20,112 nucleotides of DNA from Bigelowiella natans CCMP2755. Taxonomy: Eukaryota > Cercozoa > Chlorarachniophyceae. Numbering within the stretch: position 1 is the stretch's first letter; each line of letters opens with the position of its first letter. Positions 9,557 to 20,041 of the stretch are shown piece by piece. A model generated the notes under the pieces. The model searched no databases. It saw nothing but the letters and a program-made list of their open reading frames with translations, and was not told the origin of the DNA. The position numbers and the translations under genes are program-made. The stretch lies in NCBI GenBank assembly GCA_000320545.1, contig ADNK01001751.1, positions 1-20,112 of the forward strand, read 5' to 3'.

Positions 9557-11341
9557 TTAGGCGGGGGATGCGAGATCAAGAATCAAGAATTTGTGGCTGA
9601 AATAACGTGTGGTGTGAAGAACGTTGCGAGCTTTGGCATGGTTTGCATTTGCCTTTTCCAGAACGCGAATGCGGGTTCTGAGGGCATCGATTGCTGCCGT
9701 GAGTCGCTCAATTTCCAACTTGTTTCGCTGATCCACGGTCTCGACGTGGTCAAGGCGTCGTGGCACGAAATTGATCAAGGATTCGTCCTGGCCACGGGTT
9801 GGGGGGTGGGAGGGAGTGTCGGCATCGGTGGCTGGCGTGGGTGTGGTTCTTGCCGGGGCAGTTGCCAGGGTGTTGTGGCTGAGCATCGTGCGCACGACTT
9901 TGATGGAGATCTTGGCATTCCACGTTGCAGCGCAGACTCTTCTTGTTTCTGTCTCCACATGGAGGGATTGGTAGGAATGGCAGGCCTGTCTGATGCAACC
10001 TTTGGCAATGGCGCATGGCTGGTCATCGTCTCCGGCGAGTGACGCCAGGTCGCATGTGTCAAGCTTGAGATCGTCCCATGCTCCGACAGGGAGTTTCTCA
10101 GCGAGCAGGATGGCAGCATCGGTGAGCACTTTCCGACGAAGTGGAGGAACTTTGGGGTGGACCCGGGGAAGGGGTGATTGCTCGGACCACAGGATGGAGC
10201 ACAGCGATTGGATGGTGGCACCATTCTCGAGGACTCGATCGAAAACTGAGCGGCCGTCCGGGCGACAAACAGCAACACGTGACTCGTCACATGGGCTCAC
10301 TGCCTCGTGTGGGCTTTCAAGACCTTGAAGGGGGAGCCAGTTCACATGGGCGGCTTTCCCTTCAATTTCATCCATTTTGCCGACAATCCACAACGAATCG
10401 GACTGAAGCTGCCATTTGATTGCTACAAAGTCGTTTGGGGTGACGCGTTCCTTCCAATCGGGGACGATTGCAGTGATCACACGTTCCGTCAGTCGGGCGG
10501 AGCTGCTCGGGGTGCGATGGGGGGTGCCGTGGAGCTTCCGCACAGGCTCAGGTGCTACCTCTCTCGACAGAAATGTGGGTTGGGGATCTTTGTGGTCATC
10601 GCGAGCAGCAAGTCTCTCGTTGTTTGCATGCTCTGTGGCGAACCCTGGCTCGAGGGAATTCTCAGCAGCAGAACTTTCTGGGAGCACTGCTGTCCCGGCA
10701 AGTCCCTCGCTCTGTGCATTCGGAGAGGGTGGACCCAAGGCGGTCCGGGCCTCTTGGGTCCTGGGTGTCCTGTGAAGCACGAAGGTTGGATGTGGAGGGG
10801 GCTTTGGGGAGAGGATCCTTGGGCTCTGGTGGATGATTCCGATGTCGACCGAGGCGTGTTTTGCCTAGCGGGGGATTGTTGACTCTGTTCCATCATTCGT
10901 CCTCGCATTGAGAACAAAGGGGAGAAGCGATCGGTTGAGAGACGCATTGCGAGACAGAAACCACGTCGGTGGCCGAGTCTGATGGCTGGACGGATTCAAC
11001 CGAGCGGGATTGGCCATTTGCATGCTCCCCAGGGGGTTGGTGATTCTGTTGGTCCGCTTTGGACTCAGGCGACGAGAGATCACTGTCGACGAGGTCGGAA
11101 CAGGAGAATTCGGAGGAAACATCGTCATGGGAACTTGATCCCTCAGATCGGGTTCGCATTGTCATTGATGACTGCCAAGAGCCGGAAGTTGACCGGTCAA
11201 GGGGGGGCAACTAAGAGGTTGAACCAAGGTCGACTTGCTTGGCACAAAAACTGGAAGGAAAGAGTTGTGACAAGCAGAGAGTGATTGGACAGCAACCTCA
11301 CGGGAGGGGATGCTCGATGTAGATCTGTGAGCGATGTGCAT
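9557..11341 (-). CDS. Unrecognised protein, about 532 aa, C-terminal coiled coil
   Basis: Proposed exons, in order of transcription: 11341-11297 (ATG, MHIAHRSTSSIPSRE), 11210-10965 and 10864-9557. All junctions are phase 0, with donors GTTGCT and GTGGTT and acceptors ccTCTTAG and CCCGCTAG. The last exon alone is open for 435 codons, strong evidence that it is coding. Residues of the first two exons are Ser/Pro/Gln-rich and look disordered. In the last exon a segment reading NDFVAIKWQLQSDSLWIVGK then AAHVNWLPL resembles a small SH3-like beta barrel (Tudor, chromo or BAH type); this is my impression, not a match. Near the C-terminus, DQRNKLEIERLTAAIDALR continues into a heptad-like coiled coil. 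I recognise no family. The two 5' exons are less certain than the last. Long + strand frames over this region are probably its shadows. Confidence 0.55.
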
Positions 11342-11575
11342 TTTGCAAAATTCTAGAAATTGAGAAGGTTTGCGCTGCAACATGCAGCACCCTCACACAA
11401 AATTGAGGCAAGTTCGGGGAGAATTGTTTGCACGCTCTCGTCTCTAGAAACTACTTCTTATTTATTGTCGTTCAACTGAAACATTATGCTAATTGGGAAT
11501 ATTCCCATGACGATGTGGAGGGGTAAAATCTGAATCTTGTCTACCTGGAGATTCCTTAGATACTATCAGTCTTAC

Positions 11576-11926
11576 ATGGGGAACAGCTGCAGCTGCGATT
11601 GCTGTGATAGGCTGCATTGGAAGGATGAAGCGAGCATAGGCGCGTACGTGTGGAGATGGGGGCATTGTCCCTGCATGGAGCAAGGGTCCCTCGTTGGATG
11701 TTGCATGACTCGCTTACGTTGGATACCTCTTATTACATGTAGTATTCGAGTAGATTCAAACCCTACCGGAAGGTCAAGCATGCAAGTTTCACCGAAGAGG
11801 TGGATCATATGCTCCAAGGTATGGCTTATTTGCAGAATATAGGTCCTTGGTTGATGTTGTGCTTCTGGACACAAAAAATCGATCCTTCAAATATAAGAAC
11901 CCAGCAGAACAAATACAGAGAGGGAG

Positions 11927-11963
<37 letters not shown>

Positions 11964-12438
11964 TAATTAGTCAGAGTAATCCACATCTCTCTATAGACTC
12001 TCTTAGTGTTGCTGCAGGGATTGTAAGAGGGACAAAACGAATAGTTTGTTGCGGTTCTTGCTTTCCTAACTGCTGCTGCACATTCCCGGATTACAAAGCC
12101 ATGGTCGCCAATCTAAATGATAACTGGGCCCCGTCGATCAACGCTGAATTGAAGCAGCATAGAATTTTTGTTGACGCATTCCACTTTTGGATCTAGTAAG
12201 TGAAAAGCACGAGAACTATAAAAACGATTTGATCGATGATTCTTATAGATGGTTGTGCCTATATAATTTTTGTTTCTGTTGTTGCTGGTGATGTAGCGTT
12301 GCAAATGGTAGTGGAGGCGGGAGTCGACATGACTTTCTCCTCATTCGAATCAAGCATCTACCAGAGAACAAAAATGAAGGAGTGGAACTACCGGCGAGTA
12401 AGAACAATGACATCATTGATAACGAGCCAGTTATGTAA
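11576..12438 (+). CDS. Small cysteine-rich protein with MGNSCSC acylation signal, unrecognised family
   Basis: Exons 11576-11643, 11754-11818, 12018-12195 and 12297-12438 join in phase (2, 1, 2) to give 150 aa. The N-terminus MGNSCSCDCC fits an N-myristoylation site (Gly2, Ser at position 4) followed by four cysteines suited to palmitoylation. The second exon begins FKPYRKVKHASF. The third carries a second cysteine cluster, IVCCGSCFPNCCCTFPDY, then NDNWAPSINAEL and IFVDAFHFW. The fourth reads YVANGSGGGSRHDFLLIRIK and ends in a polar tail. Donors are GTACGT, GTATGG and GTAAGT, the best in the window, which supports the model. The intron 11819-12017 contains a (CA)n run. A strong donor GTAAGA at 12398 could replace the last codons (see findings). 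Likely a peripheral membrane protein on the cytosolic face; function unknown. No family recognised. Confidence 0.62.
11928..11961. repeat. (CA)n microsatellite in intron
   Basis: A perfect CA run inside the second intron of the cysteine-rich gene. Confidence 0.95.
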
Positions 12439-12499
12439 TCAAGCTTGCGATTGCACGTCTCATTGATCGGAAGAAGGTCAATGTGAGGATTTGGAGAAG

Positions 12500-12820
12500 A
12501 TGAAGATGATCAAGAACAGAGATGGAACTTTACGCATCACAAGGAAGAAGCGCAAATTTGATTTCCTAGCAAATGTTTTGAGAACTGTCTTTCGAGATTA
12601 CAAAAGCAATTCTCGAAGTAAAATTGTTAAATTGAAGAACAAATTCATGAAAATTTACGAGAAGGTAGTGGAAAACGAACAAGAGAAAAAATACGAAGAC
12701 CATGATCTTCACTGTGAAAATGGTAAGGAAATGGTCTTTTTCTACTCGACAAAAGAAAAAATGACAAGAGAAAAGGCCATGGATGATGGGAGAGTTCATG
12801 ATTACAGAAAAGAAACTTGA
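12500..12820 (+). CDS. Possible short lysine-rich ORF (weak)
   Basis: An open frame of 106 codons from ATG 12500. It is very basic at first (RITRKKRKFDF), then mixed charged. I see no motif. It partly overlaps the alternative C-terminal exon of the preceding gene (12488-12561), in another frame. The low-complexity A/G-rich composition could keep such a frame open by chance. Confidence 0.2.
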   Translation: MKMIKNRDGTLRITRKKRKFDFLANVLRTVFRDYKSNSRSKIVKLKNKFMKIYEKVVENEQEKKYEDHDLHCENGKEMVFFYSTKEKMTREKAMDDGRVHDYRKET

Positions 12821-13729
12821 TGTTAGACAGATGAAGATTGTGAACAATTCATCTTCATCACGCTTGACATCAACCTTCATGTTTGTTGCATCATGTGATT
12901 CAAATGACGCGAAACGCAGCACGTGTGAAACAAACATCCCTCAAAGAATGCGCATGCATCGCATGCTTGCCATCATGTCTGTGCAACGTGCACAACATGT
13001 TTGAATGAGAAGCTTGATCTTTTGTGAAGTGTTTGAAATAGGGCGCCTTGTCAATGTTGTGTTGTGTTTGCGCATCGCTGCCAGTCACTGCATGCATGGC
13101 AAAAGACATGGAAATGACAACTTGTGACATGGAGAAGACACATTTGGGGCATGTGAGGTGAGCAAGGACTGTTGCTCGCGGTCGAAATCTGGAGCCATGC
13201 TCGTGATGGACACAGCAATGTCACATGCACAACGTGCACATGGCATTGCATGTCCACAATTGGCTCCATTGCCAACTGACAACCTCGACTTTGACACACC
13301 TCTGCTGTAGCTGGTTGCCGAAAAAACATCTTTTTCAAGAAAGTGGTGTGCGCGTGAGTTCAGCATTGAATTGACTGATTGTGGCACGTCACACGTGCCT
13401 GAGTGCAACATTTTGTGATTTGTCATTGTGTCTTCACATGCTAGCATGCATTGCACTGCTGGTGCATGCACTCTAGCACTGCTAGGCAAACAGCTCGATC
13501 ATGCGTGCAGTTGGCATGTGTTCTATAGTGTTTGGTGCATGCCACATTTGGATGGCATGTGGGGTGCACGCAATGCACGTGCGTGTGTGTTGCGCTAGCA
13601 CGCCTCCATCTAGCCATGCTAGCATGCGTAGTGTCTGCATCGTAGCGCCACAGATGCTGCTGTGAAAAATGATGTGCACAGGCCCTCATCATTCAATGAT
13701 GTCACGCTCTGACGACCAATCGCACGCTC

Positions 13730-14023
13730 ATGCCCAATGCGGCTATCTGCGAAGAAGAAAGGCAACATTGTCGATCGAATGACATCATCTATGACACTTG
13801 CATGGGCGCATCCACAGCACATGAAGTGAGACGAGACTCATTGATGGGGCCAACCCAGAAGCCTGCCATGCGCCGGATCATTCCAGCTGTGCGCAGGATT
13901 CCTCGCCCTGCGGGCTTGTATCTGCGCGATGACTTTCTGGCAAAATTCCGCGCCGTCATTATCCGCACCTATATCCCCTTTAGCTTCTCGGAGGGAAGCA
14001 CACCCAGCGTGTGCATTGAATAA
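13730..14023 (+). CDS. Possible hypothetical ORF of 97 aa
   Basis: An ATG-started frame with stop TAA. The second half is arginine/proline-rich (MRRIIPAVRRIPRPAGLYLR), followed by a hydrophobic stretch (AVIIRTYIPFSF). I recognise no family. The opposite strand is also open over much of this stretch, so strand and reality are both uncertain. Confidence 0.25.
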   Translation: MPNAAICEEERQHCRSNDIIYDTCMGASTAHEVRRDSLMGPTQKPAMRRIIPAVRRIPRPAGLYLRDDFLAKFRAVIIRTYIPFSFSEGSTPSVCIE

Positions 14024-14310
14024 GAGTAGAGTGTCAACGTAGCTGTACCCTTCGTTGCCGCTCTCGACGCCATTCTCCTCACTGCGTATGTTTTGAGAAA
14101 GAGTTGTTACATCATCATCCTAGCCAATCTAACGAGTAACCTCTTTGAATGATCAATACTGCTGCGATGCGGAACATACAATAGACACTTGTGCAACCAC
14201 CACTATCTTAGCATAAATACTGAAGATCTGCCCCTTAAAATATTACGTCTACTTCTGTTCATCTTTTTGCCGCCTCCTTACCTCCCCCCCCCCCCCCCCC
14301 CGCGAATCTA

Positions 14311-14876
14311 CTACAGCTGCCCTTTAGTCATAATTTGCACGGAATAGTACCCTGTATGCGGTTCCAAGGGGCCTGTTCCTGTCCTTATAAGTCCTCCGTA
14401 ATCAAGCGCATCGAGATAGATCGCCCCAGGCAGAGAGAGCACGGGAGACGACTCCCTCCCTTCGTGCTCACCCCCGCCTCCCACAAGCGCCGCCCTTTTC
14501 GCCATAGCGGCGGTCTCATTGCCGCTAACAGCAAACTCCTCCAGCACGGCCTGGAGATAGTAGTTGCGCAGCTGCTCAGCGTCGCCGAGCGTCTCTGGAC
14601 ACCAGTCCGTCATGTTCGGAATGTGGAACAGCGCCGCGCATTTCTTGCGAATGCTGTCTTTGACCAGGGGGAGGTACCTATTCGAGAGCGGAGGGCAGAA
14701 AGAAGGAGCGTTGCGGGTATTAGTTGCTGCGAGATTGTCTCGGAGTCTGCCCGGTCCGCCGTGTTTCCTTCGGAGAAGAGAAACTGGCCGAATCTACTCT
14801 TTTGATACACTCGCACGGTCAAAACCCGCAAGAAGTCAACACACACCGGAAACTATACATATGCATATAAATATAC

Positions 14877-14919
<43 letters not shown>

Positions 14920-16199
14920 CGTTTAAATATATCGTCATATTTATGACTTTTGGACGCTACTGCAATGCCACCACAAAACATTACGAAAACACTTAATCGC
15001 TTAATGATAAGGGGGAAACCAAATGAAGGACGACTTTATTTTAGCGGCATCGGTTGTCACGCTTGCAGGGGGGCTCCCGGCCATTGATAGCAGATAAAGC
15101 TGATCGTTGGCCTTCAGTTGCGCGCGCTTTTGCGCTGAAGAGGCAAATTCCGTTCTCAGACTCGATATCGAGCCGGGGATATCGGTGAGATCTCCACCCT
15201 TCAGCGTGTTGGACAAATGCGTGCAAGCATCGTATACCTAGAAGGCAGGGGAGGGGATTCCTTACGGGTTAGAGCATGAATTTTAGACAGACGCGCACAC
15301 ATGCGCATATACACATGCACACGCCCTGGGGCACTAGTGGGAAAGCAAAGGCATCCTTCCCACGCATAATAACGAAATAACCCACTGACTCCCGCATTTG
15401 TTCCGATCATTGCCAGGACAGAATCTCACGCTCACAACGCCTACCACGCACACAACAACTCTCCGCTGCTCGCCGCCGACCCTCTCATCGCCTCCGGTGA
15501 ATTCGCTGTGGTCGGAAGCGTACACCACCAGCCGCTGGCCCGTCGTGATGAGCTCTGCATAGGTGGTTGCATTCAATCGACTGCGAGAAGGGTCAAAGAT
15601 GTACCCCCCAAACAGCTCGCGGAAGGTAGACCAGAACTGCTGCTTCACCGCCGCGCTGACCCCGGGATACTGATCGTTACCGGATTTGCAGGAGCTGCCG
15701 TGCCGCGAGAGCCAGATTACGACGACTTCGCTCCCGTGGGCATCGAGGAAGGCCTTCAACGCTCGGAGGTAGAGCATGCTTTTCTGATTCGACTCGACGA
15801 GATGAAGGCAGTACCAATCGTGCTGGGCGAGCGACCCACTCTCCGGCCCCGCAGTGTACATGATTCGGAAGTCCAGAAAGCGCACACCGTTCTCTAGCTG
15901 CTCGGTGATGTTCAGTCTCTGCGTGACGGCTTGACTGCGAATAAATTGTCCGACCTCAGCGATGCCGAGGATGGGGGCGATTTCGTGGAGGATCCACGAA
16001 ACGCTGGGCGGAAGATCGTTCGCGCCGTCGCTAATTCGCCTAAAAAAATATAGATGAGACCAAACTTGGAAAGACACGAATGCGTGCGAACGATCGTGTT
16101 AGCTATGGCTATATAAGCTCACACGAGTGTGCATGAAATTACAGAAAGTAGTTCTCGTTAACTCTGATGTCTATGATGATGGGTAAGTGGTGATAAAGA

Positions 16200-16252
<53 letters not shown>

Positions 16253-16311
16253 TGTGAGTGTATATGTTTGTATTTGCAGTTATAAATACAATATATACTA
16301 ACATATGTACA

Positions 16312-16342
<31 letters not shown>

Positions 16343-16691
16343 GTCAGCCCTCCAGAGGTCATGTTTCAGGCATTGAACGAGGACATCCTCCTTTGTGTAA
16401 AAAACCTGCTAAGATCGTATGTCATTGTGTCGTGAGTTCCAGGCAGAGCTAAATCCAGAATCGAGAGGTTCTTTATGGCCGGAGCAAGCCCCCCCATCCA
16501 GTTTTGGAGAGACAGCTCTTACAGAGAGAAGCAACACAGTATTTTAAAAAATTAGCCATTTGTATCGGGTTGAACCGCAAGATTTTAGAAAGGCAAACGC
16601 ATCTTCGCCGTCATGTGAATGGTGAAAAGGCCATACCCTGCGCCGAAGCGAGCCAGAGGCAGAGGGTGAGGAGAACGTGAGCCATCCCCAT
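14311..16691 (-). CDS. Secreted PI-PLC X-domain-containing protein
   Basis: A phosphatidylinositol-specific phospholipase C X-domain protein of the PLCXD type, which lacks the other domains of classical PLCs. Exons in order of transcription: 16691-16637, 16517-16406, 16039-15481, 15237-15020 and 14677-14311, in total 1311 bases, 436 aa, all in phase. The start MGMAHVLLTLCLWLASAQ is a clear signal peptide, so the protein is probably secreted or vesicular. The X domain follows: NWMGG, then LALPGTHDTMTYDL with catalytic His47, ITEQLENGVRFLDFRIMY (Arg109, Asp112, Arg114), a second candidate catalytic His135 in WYCLH, and VVVIWLSRHG. The C-terminal half keeps LYLLSMAGSPPAS, FHIPNMTDWCP and LPGAIYLDALDYGG, typical of this subfamily. 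Whether it cleaves phosphoinositides is untested; both His candidates are present. The last intron holds an (AT)n tract and the second a long (AT)n plus (GT)n. Donors include GTCGGC and GTTTCC, chosen because only they keep phase. Confidence 0.92.
14879..14917. repeat. (AT)n microsatellite in PI-PLC intron 4
   Basis: A perfect AT run within the intron 14678-15019. Confidence 0.95.
16205..16336. repeat. (AT)n and (GT)n microsatellites in PI-PLC intron 2
   Basis: (AT)n at about 16205-16250 and (GT)n at about 16312-16336 lie in the intron 16040-16405. A translated run of Tyr-Ile and Thr-His here is an artefact. Confidence 0.95.
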
Positions 16692-17047
16692 TTATCTCTC
16701 GGAAGCTGTGCTGCTGTTATCGAAAACTTGGACAATAAATCAACCGTAAAACATCTAAAAAAGCGCTTTCCATTTCTTTCTCATGGGCGATGATTTTGTT
16801 GGCCACGGCAGTTACTGCGTTACTGTGTGAGTGCATGCTCAATTCTGTCTAATTATGCGGAATTTGACCTAAATTCTGTCTAAATTCGCCCGTATTTGAG
16901 AGCATTAAGAAAGCCAGCATAATTATTAGTTGCGACAACGATTCTGGCATTTCTCGCTTGTCGTAAGGTAAAATTTGAAGGGATTTTTGGCGACGTCGTC
17001 TCGGGTAAATAACACCAGGTTCCTGCCTCGAAGATTCGCCCCCCCCC
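16692..17047. promoter_or_regulatory. Divergent promoter region between PI-PLC and hydrolase genes
   Basis: This 356-bp spacer separates the two start codons, which point away from each other, so it must contain both promoters or 5' leaders. The element aattctgtctaaatt or its close variants occurs twice (near 16840-16850 and 16873-16886). I see no clear TATA box and no ORF. Confidence 0.5.
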
Positions 17048-17225
17048 ATGCCAGTTGTCACTCTCATCGCAGTCGTACTGGTGTTGGCGTTGAGCTGGTT
17101 CATCGGGAAGTTTTTCCGTAATGGAAGAGGTGGCGAGCAGAGAGCAAGGCCTCCTCTCGGCACGGCGACTCAAGAAACTGTCATCACAGTGATGAGGGGA
17201 CTTCTTTGGGTAAGTATTCACTTCA

Positions 17226-17270
<45 letters not shown>

Positions 17271-18152
17271 ACGCGATTGGAGCGATTCGACGATGATTCT
17301 CCAGACGTGGCTCGTAATTTGATTAATGCGAATACGCACCAACTCCGTGCCGCATCATCTACATCGAACACAGCTTCTGACACCTGTGGAGATACCTTTG
17401 CTTGCCGCTTGGAATGCGGCCCCCCTCCAATGGAAGTACAGCGCTGCTAGAATGGGGTTTTCTCTGTTAGTGAATCTGAACCGGTATGGCCACTTGTGTA
17501 GGCATGATTGTTGCCCTTGTTTAGATCTGCAATGCCGGTTTGTTTCTGTACTTAGCATTCTTGGCTTGAAGCTAGGCAACCACCCGTCTCTTTCCATCGA
17601 GGTTGTAATATATACATGCAGTTCATCGATGCGCTCGCGTGTATTTGTAGTCAGTTACTCATAGAAGGACGCCTCTGTGCGACGCGTCCTTCGCTTCCCT
17701 CCCCTCTTCCAACTTCGATCTGATCACAGGCTCATGCCATATCTTCAATGATGAGATTTGCGAAGTACCTCCCGATGAATCTACGACGTGCAAGGTAACC
17801 GAGCGGGATGGGGGGGGAAGGGGAAAGGGAAATGTGTGGGTAAATTGAAAAGTTCCACGTCTCCAAATTACTGGCTTGACGCACGCAAATGAACATACTA
17901 GCCACCCTCCCCAACCTAACCTAAGTATAAACGAAATACAGACTCGCGCTAAATGGGATCGAAACAGGATATCCACCCGTCCCTGGCGTGCCTGTAGTAT
18001 ACATCAAAGACATCAAGAGTTATTATATTCATTCTGCTGTGGATAAGGAGGCAAAAGGTAGAAAATTTTGAATCAGAGTGGCGATCGGCAGCAGAAGGGG
18101 AAAATGGGGCAAATGTGGAGAATTTTTGTGATTTATGAATAGATCAGCCAGC

Positions 18153-18199
<47 letters not shown>

Positions 18200-18709
18200 T
18201 TCCGTGTGTGTGTGTGTTTGGGAGGCAATTCTAACATTGGGATGAAATTATTTATGCTGTAATGACCTACCCACTTCTTTTCATTCGAGCCCTTTACCAT
18301 CATCATCATTATCATCTTCTCCTTCATCTTCTTCTTCTTCTTCTTCTTCTTCTTCTTCTTCTTCTTCTTCCCAAATTCCCTCTCCCCGCCCTCCTCTCCT
18401 TCGGACTTCCGCACAGCAGAGACGAAGGGGGAGGCCAGTAGCATCGATGCCGGTGGAGATACGACGCCGGTGCTCCTCTACTTCTTCGGTGATGTCTTCA
18501 CCCAGAACCTGAAGTGATAGTTCCCCTCACGGCTTTGCGCTAACTAATGAGAGTGTGTATCTGCCGTGTTAATTCGCAGGAGGCGCATTTGTTGGAGGCT
18601 CGGCCAAAGGCAACATAGGAGCTGCAGCACGCATTGGTGAGGAGGGGTGGTAGTAGAGAGCGTTTGCGCTGATATGGAGATGCGAATCATTGCTATGGCG
18701 TTTTGCGAA

Positions 18710-18749
<40 letters not shown>

Positions 18750-18809
18750 TCTTTGTATTGTGCGTGCGCCCGATAATCGGCACTCCGTTCGGAGATCAAT
18801 CAGATACAT

Positions 18810-18848
<39 letters not shown>

Positions 18849-18949
18849 GACATATTGCAGGAAGAACTATCGGGTGCGATGTCTTAGCGGTGGAAACCAC
18901 AACGTGAGTTCCAAGCGTGCGCGTGTACACACACACAGAGAGAGAGAGA

Positions 18950-18984
<35 letters not shown>

Positions 18985-19340
18985 TTATACACGTTCAATG
19001 TTACCGTAACGTCTTCGATGACTGCCCTATTGAAGGTTCCCCGAAGGAACGATAACAGAGGCCTTTGCCGATGCGATGAAGGCATACGAGTGGGTGTTAG
19101 AGCAGCGCCCTCCCGAGAAGGTATTATTGTCGCCATCAGAGTCTATTTACAGCAATATTAGCACTCTTGGTAATACACATAGGTGAGCGGGATTTAAGAT
19201 TGGTTATATGTGTGATATTATAACAGATAGCTGTCCTTGGGATCTCTTCCGGAGGCGGAATAGCGGTTGGTTGCGTATACAGCTTCGTTCGCACTGCTGC
19301 TCCTATCACTATTAAGACTATAATACAGATATAAAATATA

Positions 19341-19379
<39 letters not shown>

Positions 19380-19637
19380 TAATTAAAAAACGAAATCGTT
19401 CGACCAAACTACTAGACCTACACGTTGCAAAGGGCTCTCGAGAAGAAGATGCCGATGCCAGCAGGTATACGTGAAAATGCTGCATTTGTGTGCGTGTGTG
19501 TTTATACGTAAAACCAAGAGCATCATCTTGTAAAATGCTACCATCTTAACCACATCGTCGTGCTCATCTCAGATGTCATCACTATTATCACCGTCATCAC
19601 AATCGCAATCACCGTCATCGTCATCGTCATCTTCATT

Positions 19638-19669
<32 letters not shown>

Positions 19670-19996
19670 ATGGAATCATCGCCATGGTTCCACGTTGTTA
19701 GGGCTGATACTGCTGAGCCCTTGGCTGGTATATTCTCTTGACGACTTCGAGGACTTCAAGTCGATCTGCAACAACACCATGATTGACTTTGTGGTGAACC
19801 CAAGGTAGTAAAAAAGGAGGGGGGGAGGGGGGGAGGAAGAGGACGTTGGGTAGTTAATTCATATTCTTATTAATACTATCAATTGTTGCGTCCTACCACC
19901 CGCACTCTGGAAATGAGGTCGCAGTTAATGTAAACAACATGAAAATATCCTTCCACTCTTCAGTTGGCACCCCTCCCACTCTTTCTCCCACTCACA

Positions 19997-20041
<45 letters not shown>

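Larger units (their letters stand above)
12439..14310. other. Gene-poor region rich in CATG words
   Basis: No gene can be supported with family evidence. From about 12940 to 13660 the words GCATGC, TGCATG, GTGCAC and GCTAGC recur very densely. A C17 run occurs at about 14285-14301, next to the 3' end of the PI-PLC gene. Two weak ORFs are listed separately. Confidence 0.5.

Noticed and set aside
9290-10882. Two long + strand frames (9290-10042 and 10307-10882)
   Set aside because: They lie antisense to the 435-codon exon, are rich in Gly, Cys and Trp without pattern, and the first begins inside the non-coding direct repeat. The minus strand has the coiled coil and domain-like segments.
12566-12937. 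Minus-strand frame of 123 codons rich in Phe and Val
   Set aside because: It is antisense to an A/G-rich stretch, which produces Phe/Leu-rich translations by composition. There are no supporting motifs or splice partners.
13690-13789. Short inverted repeat (atgatgtca ... tgacatcat) as possible terminal inverted repeats of a small element
   Set aside because: Only about 9-10 bases match, there is no target-site duplication, and the region is full of palindromic words, so chance is likely.
17968-18057. Hydrolase exon 4 starting at the acceptor gaaacag, 17967
   Set aside because: This would need a phase-1 upstream exon, but exon 3 ends in phase 2. The acceptor atacag at 17941 restores phase and adds LALNGIETG, which fits the family.
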